NCBI RefSeq assembly: GCF_020711195.1
Contig: NZ_JAJFAT010000015.1
Span: forward strand, 1 to 54,472
Reading direction: 5' to 3'
Source of the DNA: Halanaerobium polyolivorans
GTDB taxonomy: Bacteria > Bacillota > Halanaerobiia > Halanaerobiales > Halanaerobiaceae
Length of the DNA stretch: 54,472 nucleotides
Below, in pieces: positions 32,812 through 40,017 of this stretch. The notes under the pieces are model-generated. The model searched no databases, had not been told where the DNA came from, and saw only the letters and a list, made by a program, of their open reading frames with translations. Each line of letters begins with the position of its first letter. The first letter of the stretch is position 1. The position numbers and the translations under genes were made by a program.

Positions 32812-32856
32812 ATCATCTCAATTTATTGAGCAATTAAAGGTGAGCACCTTCACCTT
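32804..32856 (-). ncRNA. Fluoride (crcB) riboswitch aptamer
   Basis: The minus-strand leader reads AAGGTGAAGGTGCTCACCTT, then TAATTGCTCAATAAATTGAG, then ATGATGGCTCCTA. That matches the crcB motif in order: P1 hairpin of GG-N-GA-x-GG-type (stem AAGGTG/CACCTT), a joining segment like AACxGC, stem CTCAAT/ATTGAG and the conserved TGATGGCTCCTA end. The pseudoknot between loop GGTGC and GCTCC forms four Watson-Crick pairs with one U-U mismatch; the usual GAUGG is GAAGG here. The terminator overlapping the 3' strand gives the known ON-with-fluoride mechanism. Recognised by eye, without a covariance search. Confidence 0.75.
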
Positions 32857-32887
32857 ATTAATTTATACTATTAATTTATACAATGTA

Positions 32888-32916
32888 ATTATAGTTTAAA
32901 ATTTAATTAAAGTCAA
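32888..32916 (-). promoter_or_regulatory. Promoter of the fluoride-controlled operon
   Basis: On the minus strand TTGACT (32916-32911) and TATAAT (32893-32888) have a 17-bp spacer. Transcription would start about 25 bases before the aptamer. Confidence 0.8.
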
Positions 32917-32918
32917 GT

Positions 32919-32957
32919 AACATATTAATCGTCTATTTACGATTAATATGTTATAAT
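32919..32957 (+). promoter_or_regulatory. arsM promoter and palindromic operator
   Basis: AACATATTAATCG (32919-32931) and CGATTAATATGTT (32940-32952) form a perfect 13-bp inverted repeat with an 8-bp spacer, directly overlapping the -10 TATAAT (32952-32957) of arsM. ArsR/SmtB repressors bind A/T-rich palindromes of this kind. The operator also lies next to the divergent promoter of the antiporter operon. Confidence 0.75.
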
Positions 32958-32979
32958 AACTCTGAAGGAGGTTGATATT

Positions 32980-33771
32980 ATGGAGCAAGATAAAGTAAAG
33001 ATAAAGCAAAAAATTAAGCAGAACTATGGTAAAATAATTACTGATGATCAGGATAATTGCTGTAGTAACTCTTCTTGCTGTGGAGAAAGAGCAGAGACTG
33101 ACAGAGTTCAAAAAGCTCAAAAAATGGGTTATGAAAAAGAAGCTCTCGATTCTAGTTTTGCAGAGGCTAATTTCGCTTTAGGTTGTGGGAATCCAAGGGC
33201 CATTGCTTCACTTCAAAAAGGTGAAACTGTTCTTGACTTAGGTTCTGGAGCTGGTTTTGATGCTTTTCTAGCTGCAAGAGAGGTAGGAGAAAAGGGAAAA
33301 GTAATTGGAATAGATATGACAGAAGAGATGGTAGAAAAAGCAAGATTAAATGCTAGAAAAAATAATTTTAAAAATGTAGAATTTATTTTAGCTGAAATTG
33401 AGGAGCTACCACTTGCAGAACAAAGTGTAGATGTTATAATTTCGAATTGTGTAATTAATTTATCAACAAATAAGAAAAGGGTTTTTAGTGAGGCAAAAAG
33501 AGTATTAAAAAAAGGTGGCAGACTTGCAATTTCAGATATATTGCGATTAAATGATTTTCCTAAAGCAATAAAAAATGATCTTGATAATTACAGCAGTTGT
33601 GTCACAGGTAGTATTACTAAAGAAGAGTTAATTAGTATTTTAACTGAGCTTAATTTCAAAAATATTAGTATAGAAAGAAAAAACAATAGTAATCAAATTG
33701 TAGAAGACTGGAGTTCAAAGCTAAAACTTTCTGATTATATATACTCTGCCTATATTAAAGCAGAAAAATAA
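32980..33771 (+). CDS. arsM: Arsenite S-adenosylmethionine methyltransferase
   Basis: The enzyme methylates trivalent arsenic using SAM in the cytoplasm. The SAM-binding motif is VLDLGSGAGFD (84-94), with GIDMTEEM and AEIEELPL following. Arsenic-site cysteines are present: C27-C28/C33-C34 pairs at the N-terminus, C69 (LGCGNP), C157 (SNCVINL) and C207 (SSCVTGS), matching the conserved ArsM set. Length (263 aa) is normal. ATG at 32980 follows GAAGGAGG, and the promoter is covered by a palindrome. arsR lies directly downstream. Arsenite methylation under anoxic conditions yields toxic or volatile methylarsenicals. Confidence 0.92.
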   Translation: MEQDKVKIKQKIKQNYGKIITDDQDNCCSNSSCCGERAETDRVQKAQKMGYEKEALDSSFAEANFALGCGNPRAIASLQKGETVLDLGSGAGFDAFLAAREVGEKGKVIGIDMTEEMVEKARLNARKNNFKNVEFILAEIEELPLAEQSVDVIISNCVINLSTNKKRVFSEAKRVLKKGGRLAISDILRLNDFPKAIKNDLDNYSSCVTGSITKEELISILTELNFKNISIERKNNSNQIVEDWSSKLKLSDYIYSAYIKAEK

Positions 33772-33782
33772 GGGGGTGTAGT

Positions 33783-33815
33783 TTGTCGTTTAGATTCGAT
33801 AAACTAAAACAATGA
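33783..33815 (+). CDS. Ten-codon leader ORF coupled to arsR
   Basis: TTG at 33783 follows AAGGGGG and opens a ten-residue ORF (LSFRFDKLKQ) whose TGA overlaps the arsR ATG as ATGA. arsR itself lacks a ribosome binding site near its ATG, so termination-reinitiation from this mini-ORF is a likely way to translate it. Alternatively this is the decayed 5' end of a longer arsR. Confidence 0.45.
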   Translation: MSFRFDKLKQ

Positions 33816-34123
33816 GAGACAAAAAAAATATATCTAAAGAAGAAAAGATAAATAACTTGGCTGAGCTAGCTAAGGCTTTAGGGCACCGCCACAGAATTAA
33901 AATTATAAAAATCCTGGCAGAATTACCTGAAAAAAATAAATGTATGGTGAGCTCAATAGTTGAAGAACTTCCCATTGCTCAGTCAACAGTTTCCCAACAC
34001 CTTAAGGTGCTTAAAGAGGCGGGTTGGATAGAAGGAAGCATTGACGGTCCTCGAGTTTGCTACTGTCTAAAAGAAGGTGTTTTAGATTATTTCAAAAAAG
34101 AATTTGATCGGTTATTACTCTAA
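33812..34123 (+). CDS. arsR: ArsR/SmtB-family metalloregulator
   Basis: This 103-residue winged-helix repressor has the HTH in LPIAQSTVSQHLKVLKEAG (about 52-70) and a wing ending in GPRVCYCLKEG. The classical ELCVCDL arsenic site is replaced by KCMVSSIV (one Cys), and two further cysteines lie in the wing (VCYC), so the As(III) site would be built differently, as in ArsR groups linked to arsM. It probably represses the arsM promoter through the 13-bp palindrome and so its own transcription. ATG at 33812 depends on the leader ORF; no independent ribosome binding site is visible. Confidence 0.87.
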   Translation: MRDKKNISKEEKINNLAELAKALGHRHRIKIIKILAELPEKNKCMVSSIVEELPIAQSTVSQHLKVLKEAGWIEGSIDGPRVCYCLKEGVLDYFKKEFDRLLL

Positions 34124-34149
34124 AAGCTTTTGTTTTAAAGCAGGACAAA

Positions 34150-34216
34150 ATTATTAATCCCCGAATATTAATAATGTAATCTAGGAGCTAGCTATCTTTA
34201 ATTGAGATGTTATAAT
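34150..34216 (+). promoter_or_regulatory. Palindrome and -10 element before the mini-ArsM gene
   Basis: ATTATTAAT (34150-34158) and ATTAATAAT (34167-34175) form a 9-bp inverted repeat, reminiscent of the arsM operator. ATGTTATAATA (34208-34218) is identical to the arsM -10 region, although no good -35 is visible. Confidence 0.45.
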
Positions 34217-34236
34217 AGCCTTAGGAGGTAATTATA

Positions 34237-34371
34237 ATGGAAAATAAAGTAGATAATGAAAAAGAAAAACTACGGCAGAAATTAAAAGAAGATTGTGGTA
34301 GATTAAAGATTGGCTCAAATAATGCAGGTTGTGAAAATAGTTGTTGTGGAATTAAGATTAAGCTAAAATAA
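34237..34371 (+). CDS. Cys-rich 44-residue peptide resembling the ArsM N-terminus
   Basis: The ORF begins with ATG at 34237 after TTAGGAGG. Its product (EKEKLRQKLKEDCGRLKIG, then AGCENSCCGIKIKLK) resembles the first 35 residues of ArsM, including helix, the Y/C-G-K/R-L turn and a CC cluster. The upstream -10 and ribosome binding site also match those of arsM, so the whole 5' end of the gene appears duplicated and truncated. It may be a pseudogene or a small arsenic-binding peptide. manC2 begins 18 bp downstream. Confidence 0.5.
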   Translation: MENKVDNEKEKLRQKLKEDCGRLKIGSNNAGCENSCCGIKIKLK

Positions 34372-34389
34372 TCTAGGGAGTGGTAAACT

Positions 34390-35466
34390 GTGATTAGTGC
34401 GCTAATAATGGCAGGTGGAGAGGGAAGCAGGTTTTGGCCTTTAAGTAGAAAAAAAATGCCCAAACAATTTTTAAAATTAAGTGATGAGCAGTGTAATATG
34501 CTGCAGAAAACTGTGCAGAGAATAAAACCCTTAGTTGATTTAGATAATATATATATTTCAACTAATTCTCACTATGCTGAACAGATCAAGGAACAGGTAT
34601 CACAATTAGATGAAGCAAATATAATTGTTGAACCACTTAAAAAGGGTACAGCTCCATCAATTGCCCTCTCTGCAGCCGTTATTTCCAAAAGAAATCCCGG
34701 CAGCACAATAATAGTTTTACCATCTGATCATTTGGTTAAAGATAATGAGAGTTTTATTAGGGTGATTAAAAAAGCTGTTATGACAGCTTCTATTGGTAAA
34801 AATATAGTTACAATTGGTATTAAACCAAGCCATCCCGAAACAGGTTATGGATATATAGAATATGGAGCCAAAGCCCACACTATTGATGGCTGTCCTGTTT
34901 ATAAAGTTGAGAACTTTAAAGAAAAACCTGATCTAAATACAGCTGAAAAATATCTTGCAGCTGGGAATTATCTCTGGAATAGTGGGATGTTTGTCTTGAA
35001 TATTAAAACTCTTTTTGCAAGTTTTAAAAAACATTTACCTGAGATCTATCAAGCTATCTTAAAAATAAAAGCTGCTTTAGGGAGTGAAGATCAGGCAGAA
35101 TTAATCAAGGCTGAATTTGAGAAAATGCCTGAGATTACAGTTGAATACGGAATAATGGAAAAAGCCGATAATATTTATTTGATTCCAGCTGATTTTGGCT
35201 GGGATGATCTGGGCAGCTGGCCTGCTTTAGGTAGAATTAAAAAAGAAGATGAAAAAGGTAATATAGTAATTGGTAAGCATTATGGAATTGATACAACTAA
35301 TTCTATTATCTACAGTCCAGATAAGCTAATCACCACCATTGACCTGGATAATCTCGTTATAGTAGATACTAATGATGCTGTTTTAATCTGTAATAAAGAT
35401 AGAGCTCAAGATGTGAAAAAAATTAGAGATTTACTTTCTAATGCAGGTTTAGAAGAACATCTCTAA
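34390..35466 (+). CDS. manC: Mannose-1-phosphate guanylyltransferase (copy 2)
   Basis: This paralogue of the gene at 9739 has the same length (358 aa) and the same order of motifs: GGEGSRFWPLSRKKMPKQFL, PSDHLVKD, ETGYGYIEYG, FKEKPD, LWNSGMF and FGWDDLGSW. It should also make GDP-mannose. It starts with GTG at 34390, preceded by TAGGGAG, and lies only 18 bp after the mini-ArsM ORF, so it may be read from the same promoter. No other sugar-nucleotide gene adjoins it. A terminator follows. Confidence 0.92.
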   Translation: MISALIMAGGEGSRFWPLSRKKMPKQFLKLSDEQCNMLQKTVQRIKPLVDLDNIYISTNSHYAEQIKEQVSQLDEANIIVEPLKKGTAPSIALSAAVISKRNPGSTIIVLPSDHLVKDNESFIRVIKKAVMTASIGKNIVTIGIKPSHPETGYGYIEYGAKAHTIDGCPVYKVENFKEKPDLNTAEKYLAAGNYLWNSGMFVLNIKTLFASFKKHLPEIYQAILKIKAALGSEDQAELIKAEFEKMPEITVEYGIMEKADNIYLIPADFGWDDLGSWPALGRIKKEDEKGNIVIGKHYGIDTTNSIIYSPDKLITTIDLDNLVIVDTNDAVLICNKDRAQDVKKIRDLLSNAGLEEHL

Positions 35467-35481
35467 GCTATAATAATCTTT

Positions 35482-35508
35482 AAGCCCTGAAAGGGGCTCT
35501 TTTTTTTG
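35482..35508 (+). terminator. Terminator of manC copy 2
   Basis: AGCCC (35483-35487) pairs with GGGCT (35494-35498), extended by adjacent bases, and is followed by at least eight T. Confidence 0.8.
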
Positions 35509-35537
35509 TGCAAAATATAAAGAATTTTCAAATTAAT

Positions 35538-35566
35538 TTGACACCCTTTTAAATTGGGTATATAAT
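35538..35566 (+). promoter_or_regulatory. Promoter with embedded operator for the SorC-type regulator
   Basis: TTGACA (35538-35543) and TATAAT (35561-35566) have a 17-bp spacer. The spacer itself is an imperfect palindrome, ACCCTTTTAAATTGGGT (35543-35559), well placed for repression by the regulator encoded downstream. Confidence 0.75.
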
Positions 35567-35632
35567 ATAATTGAACAAAAATTCAAAGCATGAAATATTG
35601 TTAGGAGGTGTTCTAAAGTCGCAAATTCAGAA

Positions 35633-36559
35633 TTGGATTTAATGACAAAGGTGGCTATACTCTATTACAAAAAAGAATTTAAACAGAGTAAAATTGCTGA
35701 GAAATTAGGTATTTCAAGACCTAAGGTCAGCAGGCTTTTAGCAAAGGCCAGGGAAAAAGGGATAGTGAAAATTGAGATCTTAAGTCCGGTCAGTGATAAT
35801 TCATACCTTGAAAGCGAATTAGCTCAAAAGTTTAAGCTAAAAGAGTTTAAAATTGTTGATATGACAGATGAAGAACCAGAAGCAGAGCGGAAAAAAGCAG
35901 CTGCTCAGGCTGCTCTAGAATTTTTACAGAGAATAACAGCAGGCAGTGAATCTATAGGGGTATCTGCAGGTACAACAATACATTTCCTTGCCAAGCTGGC
36001 TCAATTTGATTCTAAAAACGACTATAAGATTATTCCCATTATTGGAGCTCTCAAAGATACAGGCAAAAGCTATAATGCAAACGAAATCGCAGCTCTTTTA
36101 GCAGAAAACTTAGGAGGGACAAGCCTTTTACTAAATGCACCTGCTTTTGTTAAAAACAGTAAAACAGCAGCTTTTTTTAGAAATGAAGATAGAATTAGAA
36201 AGATCTTTAATTACTATGATAATTTAGATTTAGTACTTTTAGGGATTGGAAATGCAGAAAAAGAACATCCCTTGATTTCAGGTCATTTAAATGAAGAAGA
36301 ACTGGCCGATTTTAAAGAGCTGCAAGCCTGTGGAAGTATTGCCTCCATTTTCTTTAATGATTCAGGTGAAATTTTAGAACCCTCTTTTAAAGATAGAATA
36401 ATCTCAATTTCAGCAGAAAAATTGCAAAAAGTTGAGTTTAAAGTTGGAGTTGCCCTGGGAGAACACAAAAAAGAAGCAGTTTTGGCTGCTCTGCAGAGTC
36501 AATTGATCAATGTTTTAGTTACAGACAGTTCGATGGCGGAATGGCTCAAAAAACAATAA
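35633..36559 (+). CDS. SorC-family sugar-binding transcriptional regulator
   Basis: The protein has an N-terminal HTH (about residues 5-45: LYY..EFKQSKIAEKLGISRPKVSRLL) and a C-terminal SorC sugar-phosphate-binding domain (GVSAGTTIHFLA, LLGIGNAE, GVALGEHKKEAVLAAL). Family members sense a phosphorylated pathway sugar. The start is uncertain: TTG at 35633 or ATG at 35642, whereas the strong AGGAGGTG lies at 35603-35610, 22 bases upstream of the TTG; no canonical start codon lies at a normal distance in this frame. It is the first gene of the ABC/kinase operon and probably represses it through the operator in its promoter. Confidence 0.85.
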   Translation: MDLMTKVAILYYKKEFKQSKIAEKLGISRPKVSRLLAKAREKGIVKIEILSPVSDNSYLESELAQKFKLKEFKIVDMTDEEPEAERKKAAAQAALEFLQRITAGSESIGVSAGTTIHFLAKLAQFDSKNDYKIIPIIGALKDTGKSYNANEIAALLAENLGGTSLLLNAPAFVKNSKTAAFFRNEDRIRKIFNYYDNLDLVLLGIGNAEKEHPLISGHLNEEELADFKELQACGSIASIFFNDSGEILEPSFKDRIISISAEKLQKVEFKVGVALGEHKKEAVLAALQSQLINVLVTDSSMAEWLKKQ

Positions 36560-36575
36560 AAAAGGAGATTTGAAA

Positions 36576-37490
36576 ATGAAAAAAACACTTATTTTAATCT
36601 TAGTTCTGGCTTTAGTTTTTACTTTTTCTTCTTCATTATTAGCAGAAAGCAAGGAAATAGCAGTATTGACTCCATATCTAGAATCAGTTACAACAAATAC
36701 CATGATTAGAGCCTTTGAAGAAAAAGCAGAGGCAGAAGGTTGGAATGTTAGAGTAATTGATACTAAAGGAGATTTTAATGAGCTGGCAAACCGTTATGAA
36801 GATGTGATTGCTCAGGGAGTAGATGCCATAGTGATGGGAATGGGAGACCCAAATCAGCTCAGACAACAAATTAACAAAGCTGTTGAAGAAGGAATCCCTG
36901 TTTTTGGAGGCGATGCAGGCTTTATAGAGGGGATGAAGGTTAATGTAACCTCAAACAACTATGTTTTAGGTGCTCAAAATACCAGCTATTTGCTTAATAG
37001 AATCGGCTCCGGTAAAATAGTAAAGCTTTACCATTCAGCCCATCCAGGAGTTTATCAAAGAGAAGTTGTTTTTGATGCTATAGTAGATTCTAGAGATGAT
37101 ATTGAAGTAGTAGCAGAACATTATGTACAGGTACCAGGACCAATTGAAAATGCTCAACAGGCAATGCAGTCTATATTATTATCAAACCCTGATATAGATG
37201 GTGTTTGGGCAGCCTGGGATGAGCCTGCCATAGGAGCAGAGCTTGCGATTAGACAGGCTGGGAGAGATGATATAGTTGTGGTTGGTATAGATGGCAACTC
37301 ACAGGCAATTGAGATGATCGCCCAGGGTTCTTCTATTAAAGCAACAGTTAAACAGGACTTTGCTGCAATGGGAGATATTCTAGTTGAGCAGATCAAAAGT
37401 GTATTTGCTGGTGAAGAACTGGTAGATAATATACTATATGCCCCAGCAGATCTAATTACTGAAGATAATGCAGCAGACTTTATGGACTAA
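36576..37490 (+). CDS. Sugar ABC transporter substrate-binding protein
   Basis: This is a periplasmic binding protein of the ribose/LacI-like type (PBP1 fold). A signal peptide (KKTLILILVLALVFTFSSS, cleavage near LLA-ES) has no lipobox cysteine, so it should be soluble in a periplasm, which favours a diderm host. The mature part has ANRYEDVIAQGVDAIVMG and DGVWAAWDEPAIGAELAI, typical of RbsB/XylF-like proteins. ATG at 36576 is chosen over TTG 36570 because AAGGAG lies eight bases before it. It follows the regulator by 16 bp and is separated from the ATPase gene by a hairpin terminator. Confidence 0.87.
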   Translation: MKKTLILILVLALVFTFSSSLLAESKEIAVLTPYLESVTTNTMIRAFEEKAEAEGWNVRVIDTKGDFNELANRYEDVIAQGVDAIVMGMGDPNQLRQQINKAVEEGIPVFGGDAGFIEGMKVNVTSNNYVLGAQNTSYLLNRIGSGKIVKLYHSAHPGVYQREVVFDAIVDSRDDIEVVAEHYVQVPGPIENAQQAMQSILLSNPDIDGVWAAWDEPAIGAELAIRQAGRDDIVVVGIDGNSQAIEMIAQGSSIKATVKQDFAAMGDILVEQIKSVFAGEELVDNILYAPADLITEDNAADFMD

Positions 37491-37500
37491 TATTTGAAGA

Positions 37501-37534
37501 AAACAGCCCCTCACTTATGGGGGGTTGTTTTAAA
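37501..37534 (+). terminator. Intra-operon terminator after the binding protein gene
   Basis: AAACAGCCCC (37501-37510) pairs with GGGGTTGTTT (37521-37530), with one G-U pair, followed by T/A. Partial termination here would give more binding protein than ATPase and permease. Confidence 0.7.
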
Positions 37535-37549
37535 ATAGGTGGTGAAAAA

Positions 37550-39055
37550 ATGACAGCAAAGTTACTGCAGATAAATAATTTAACAAAAACATTTCCCGGA
37601 GTTAAAGCACTTGATGAGGTAGATTTTTCACTTGCTAAAGGAGAGATTAGAGCCCTGGTCGGTGAAAATGGGGCCGGTAAATCAACCCTGATAAAAATAC
37701 TGGCAGGTATTTATGAAAAAGACAGCGGCAAAATTATTTTTGAAAATAATGAGCTTGAAATTAATAATCCTGCTCAGGCTAAAGATTTAGGTTTAGCCTT
37801 TATTCACCAAGATCTTAATTTAATCCCTTATTTTGATGCTGTAGAAAATATCTGGCTGGGTTATGATTATCCCAGAAAAGGATTTAAATTTGCCAAAAAA
37901 GAGATGCGGAATAAAGTTTTGGAGCTCAAAGAAAAGCTCAACTTTGAATTTGAGATAGATAAGCCTGTGGCTGAACTCTCCACTGCAAATCAGTGGCTGG
38001 TAGCAATTTTAAAAGCATTTATCATGGATGCTAAATTGCTTGTCTTAGATGAGCCGACAGCAGCATTAACAGATAAGGAAATTAAGGAATTATTTATCAA
38101 CCTTAAAGAGATCAAAAAAATGGGTATTTCTATAATCTATATTTCTCACCGTTTAGAAGAAATCTTTACTATAGCTGATTCTGTAACTGTTTTAAAAAAT
38201 GGCAAAAAGGTAGCAGATCGGCAGCTAGAAGAAGTAAATAAAAATGATTTAATCAAGCTGATGACCGGTAAGGCAGAACTTGTCCGCTTTCCTGCCCGTG
38301 AAAACAGAGAAAAAAGTGATAAAAAAATATTAGAGCTTCAAAATTTAAGTGGTGATGCTTTTTCTAAGATAAACTTTAGTCTTTATGAAAATGAAATTTT
38401 AGGTTTTTTTGGTTTAGTTGGAGCCGGAAGAACAGAACTTATGGAAGCTATTTTTGGCTTAAGAGATATTAAAAGTGGAGAGCTGAAACTTAAAGGTCAA
38501 AAAATAGCCAATAAGAGTCCCGGCTATATGATAGAAAAGGGAATCGTATTAATTCCTGAAGAACGGAGAACAGAGGGTTTGGTCTTAAATATGGGAGTAG
38601 CTGAAAACATATCTTTGCCCAATTTAGAACTGATGCTCAAATCAAATGTCTTAAAAAATATAGATAATCAAAAAGTAAAAAAAGAGTCAAAAAAATTGGT
38701 AGAAGAACTGAGTATAAAAACTCCTTCACTTAAACAGCCGGTTAAATATTTAAGTGGTGGTAATCAGCAAAAAGTGGTAATAGCTAAATGGCTTTATAGA
38801 AATAACTCAGTTTTTATATTTGATGAGCCAACAGTTGGTATAGATGTTGGAGCCAGAACAGAAGTCTATAGCTTAATCAATCAACTGCTTGCTAAACAGA
38901 GTGGTGTAATAGTTGTCTCTTCTGATATTTTAGAACTTATCGGAATTTGTGACCGAATTGCAGTAATGAGTAATGGTAGTTTGACCGGAATTTTAAAGAA
39001 AGAAGAATTCAGCCAGGATAAAATACTGCAGTTAGCCTATGAGGAGGTTAGATGA
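37550..39055 (+). CDS. Sugar ABC transporter ATPase, RbsA/MglA type
   Basis: Two ATPase domains are fused. The first has Walker A GENGAGKST, Walker B LLVLDEPTAALT and a poor signature (ELSTANQW); the second has a degenerate Walker A (GLVGAGRTE), signature LSGGNQQKV and FDEPTVGID. This asymmetry is normal for the CUT2 family of ribose/xylose/galactose importers. ATG at 37550 follows GGTGG; the in-frame ATG at 37517 lies in the terminator hairpin and is rejected. The stop overlaps the permease start. 501 aa, full length. Confidence 0.92.
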   Translation: MTAKLLQINNLTKTFPGVKALDEVDFSLAKGEIRALVGENGAGKSTLIKILAGIYEKDSGKIIFENNELEINNPAQAKDLGLAFIHQDLNLIPYFDAVENIWLGYDYPRKGFKFAKKEMRNKVLELKEKLNFEFEIDKPVAELSTANQWLVAILKAFIMDAKLLVLDEPTAALTDKEIKELFINLKEIKKMGISIIYISHRLEEIFTIADSVTVLKNGKKVADRQLEEVNKNDLIKLMTGKAELVRFPARENREKSDKKILELQNLSGDAFSKINFSLYENEILGFFGLVGAGRTELMEAIFGLRDIKSGELKLKGQKIANKSPGYMIEKGIVLIPEERRTEGLVLNMGVAENISLPNLELMLKSNVLKNIDNQKVKKESKKLVEELSIKTPSLKQPVKYLSGGNQQKVVIAKWLYRNNSVFIFDEPTVGIDVGARTEVYSLINQLLAKQSGVIVVSSDILELIGICDRIAVMSNGSLTGILKKEEFSQDKILQLAYEEVR

Positions 39056-39987
39056 TGAAGGAAATCTTTAAAAAATATGGAACAATTATCGGATTATTAA
39101 TTATAATAATTAGCTTTGGAATCTTAAGACCAAATACCTTTTTAAGCCTCAGAAACTGGTCAAATATACTGCAGCAGATTTCTTTATTGGCAATAATTTC
39201 TATTGGAGCCACAGTTGTTATGGTAATCAAAGAATTTGACCTCTCAATTTCAAGTGTAGCTAGTTTTGCAGGGATTATTACAGCTGGTCTGCTTGTTGAT
39301 GGATATTCTATGTATTTGGTGATCCCTGCTGTATTAGGACTAAGTTTTATCTTTGGTCTAATCAACGGCTTTTTTGTGGCCAAATTAAATATACTTTCTT
39401 TTATTACCACCCTTTCAACAGGTACATTTTTAGGTGGAATAACCTATTGGTATTCAGGGGGGAGTATAATCTTTTCCGGAATTCCCCGCGAGTTTTTGAT
39501 CTGGGGACAGGGAGAGTTTTTAAATTTAGCTTTAGTAATCTGGATCATGTTTTTGATTGTTTTACTTTTTTGGTATATCTTTAATCAGACAATGCTGGGG
39601 AGACAGCTTTATTCTATAGGTGGTAATGAAAAAGCAGCCCGATATTCTGGAATCAAAGTGGAAAAGAAAAAAATAATAGCCTTTGGCTTAACAGCTGTTT
39701 TATCAGCTTTGACCGGGATTTTGCTGGCTTCAAGATTGGGCTCTGCTCATCCAACAGCAGGAGGAGGATATTTACTGCGGGCTTATGCAACAGTATTTTT
39801 AGGAATGACCCTTTTTAAACAGGGAGAAGCCAATGTGCTGGGAACAATGGTTGGGGTTTTGATCATGGGAGTTTTAGCAAATGGTTTAACAATTTTAAAT
39901 GTTCCCAACTATTTTCAAGATATGCTTACAGGTTCAATCATAATTGCAGCCCTGGTTTTTCAAGGTATGAGTGTGAAGAGTAATTAA
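39052..39987 (+). CDS. Sugar ABC transporter permease, RbsC type
   Basis: This CUT2 permease (311 aa) has eight to ten hydrophobic segments and the family stretches LAIISIGATVVMVIKEFDLS, LNILSFITTLST and RQLYSIGGNEKAARYSGI. It forms the membrane channel with the ATPase encoded upstream. ATG at 39052 (or the adjacent 39055) overlaps the ATPase stop as ATGATG, after GAGGAGG. It is followed by the TrpA-like gene after 30 bp. Confidence 0.9.
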   Translation: MMKEIFKKYGTIIGLLIIIISFGILRPNTFLSLRNWSNILQQISLLAIISIGATVVMVIKEFDLSISSVASFAGIITAGLLVDGYSMYLVIPAVLGLSFIFGLINGFFVAKLNILSFITTLSTGTFLGGITYWYSGGSIIFSGIPREFLIWGQGEFLNLALVIWIMFLIVLLFWYIFNQTMLGRQLYSIGGNEKAARYSGIKVEKKKIIAFGLTAVLSALTGILLASRLGSAHPTAGGGYLLRAYATVFLGMTLFKQGEANVLGTMVGVLIMGVLANGLTILNVPNYFQDMLTGSIIIAALVFQGMSVKSN

Positions 39988-40017
39988 TTTAAATAAATCA
40001 ATTAGACAGGTGATATA

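Noticed and set aside
34221-34463. Minus-strand ORF over the mini-ArsM region
   Set aside because: It is antisense to manC copy 2 and the Cys peptide, with no supporting signals.
37517-37549. ATG at 37517 as start of the sugar ABC ATPase
   Set aside because: It is inside the intra-operon terminator hairpin; family homology begins at 37550.
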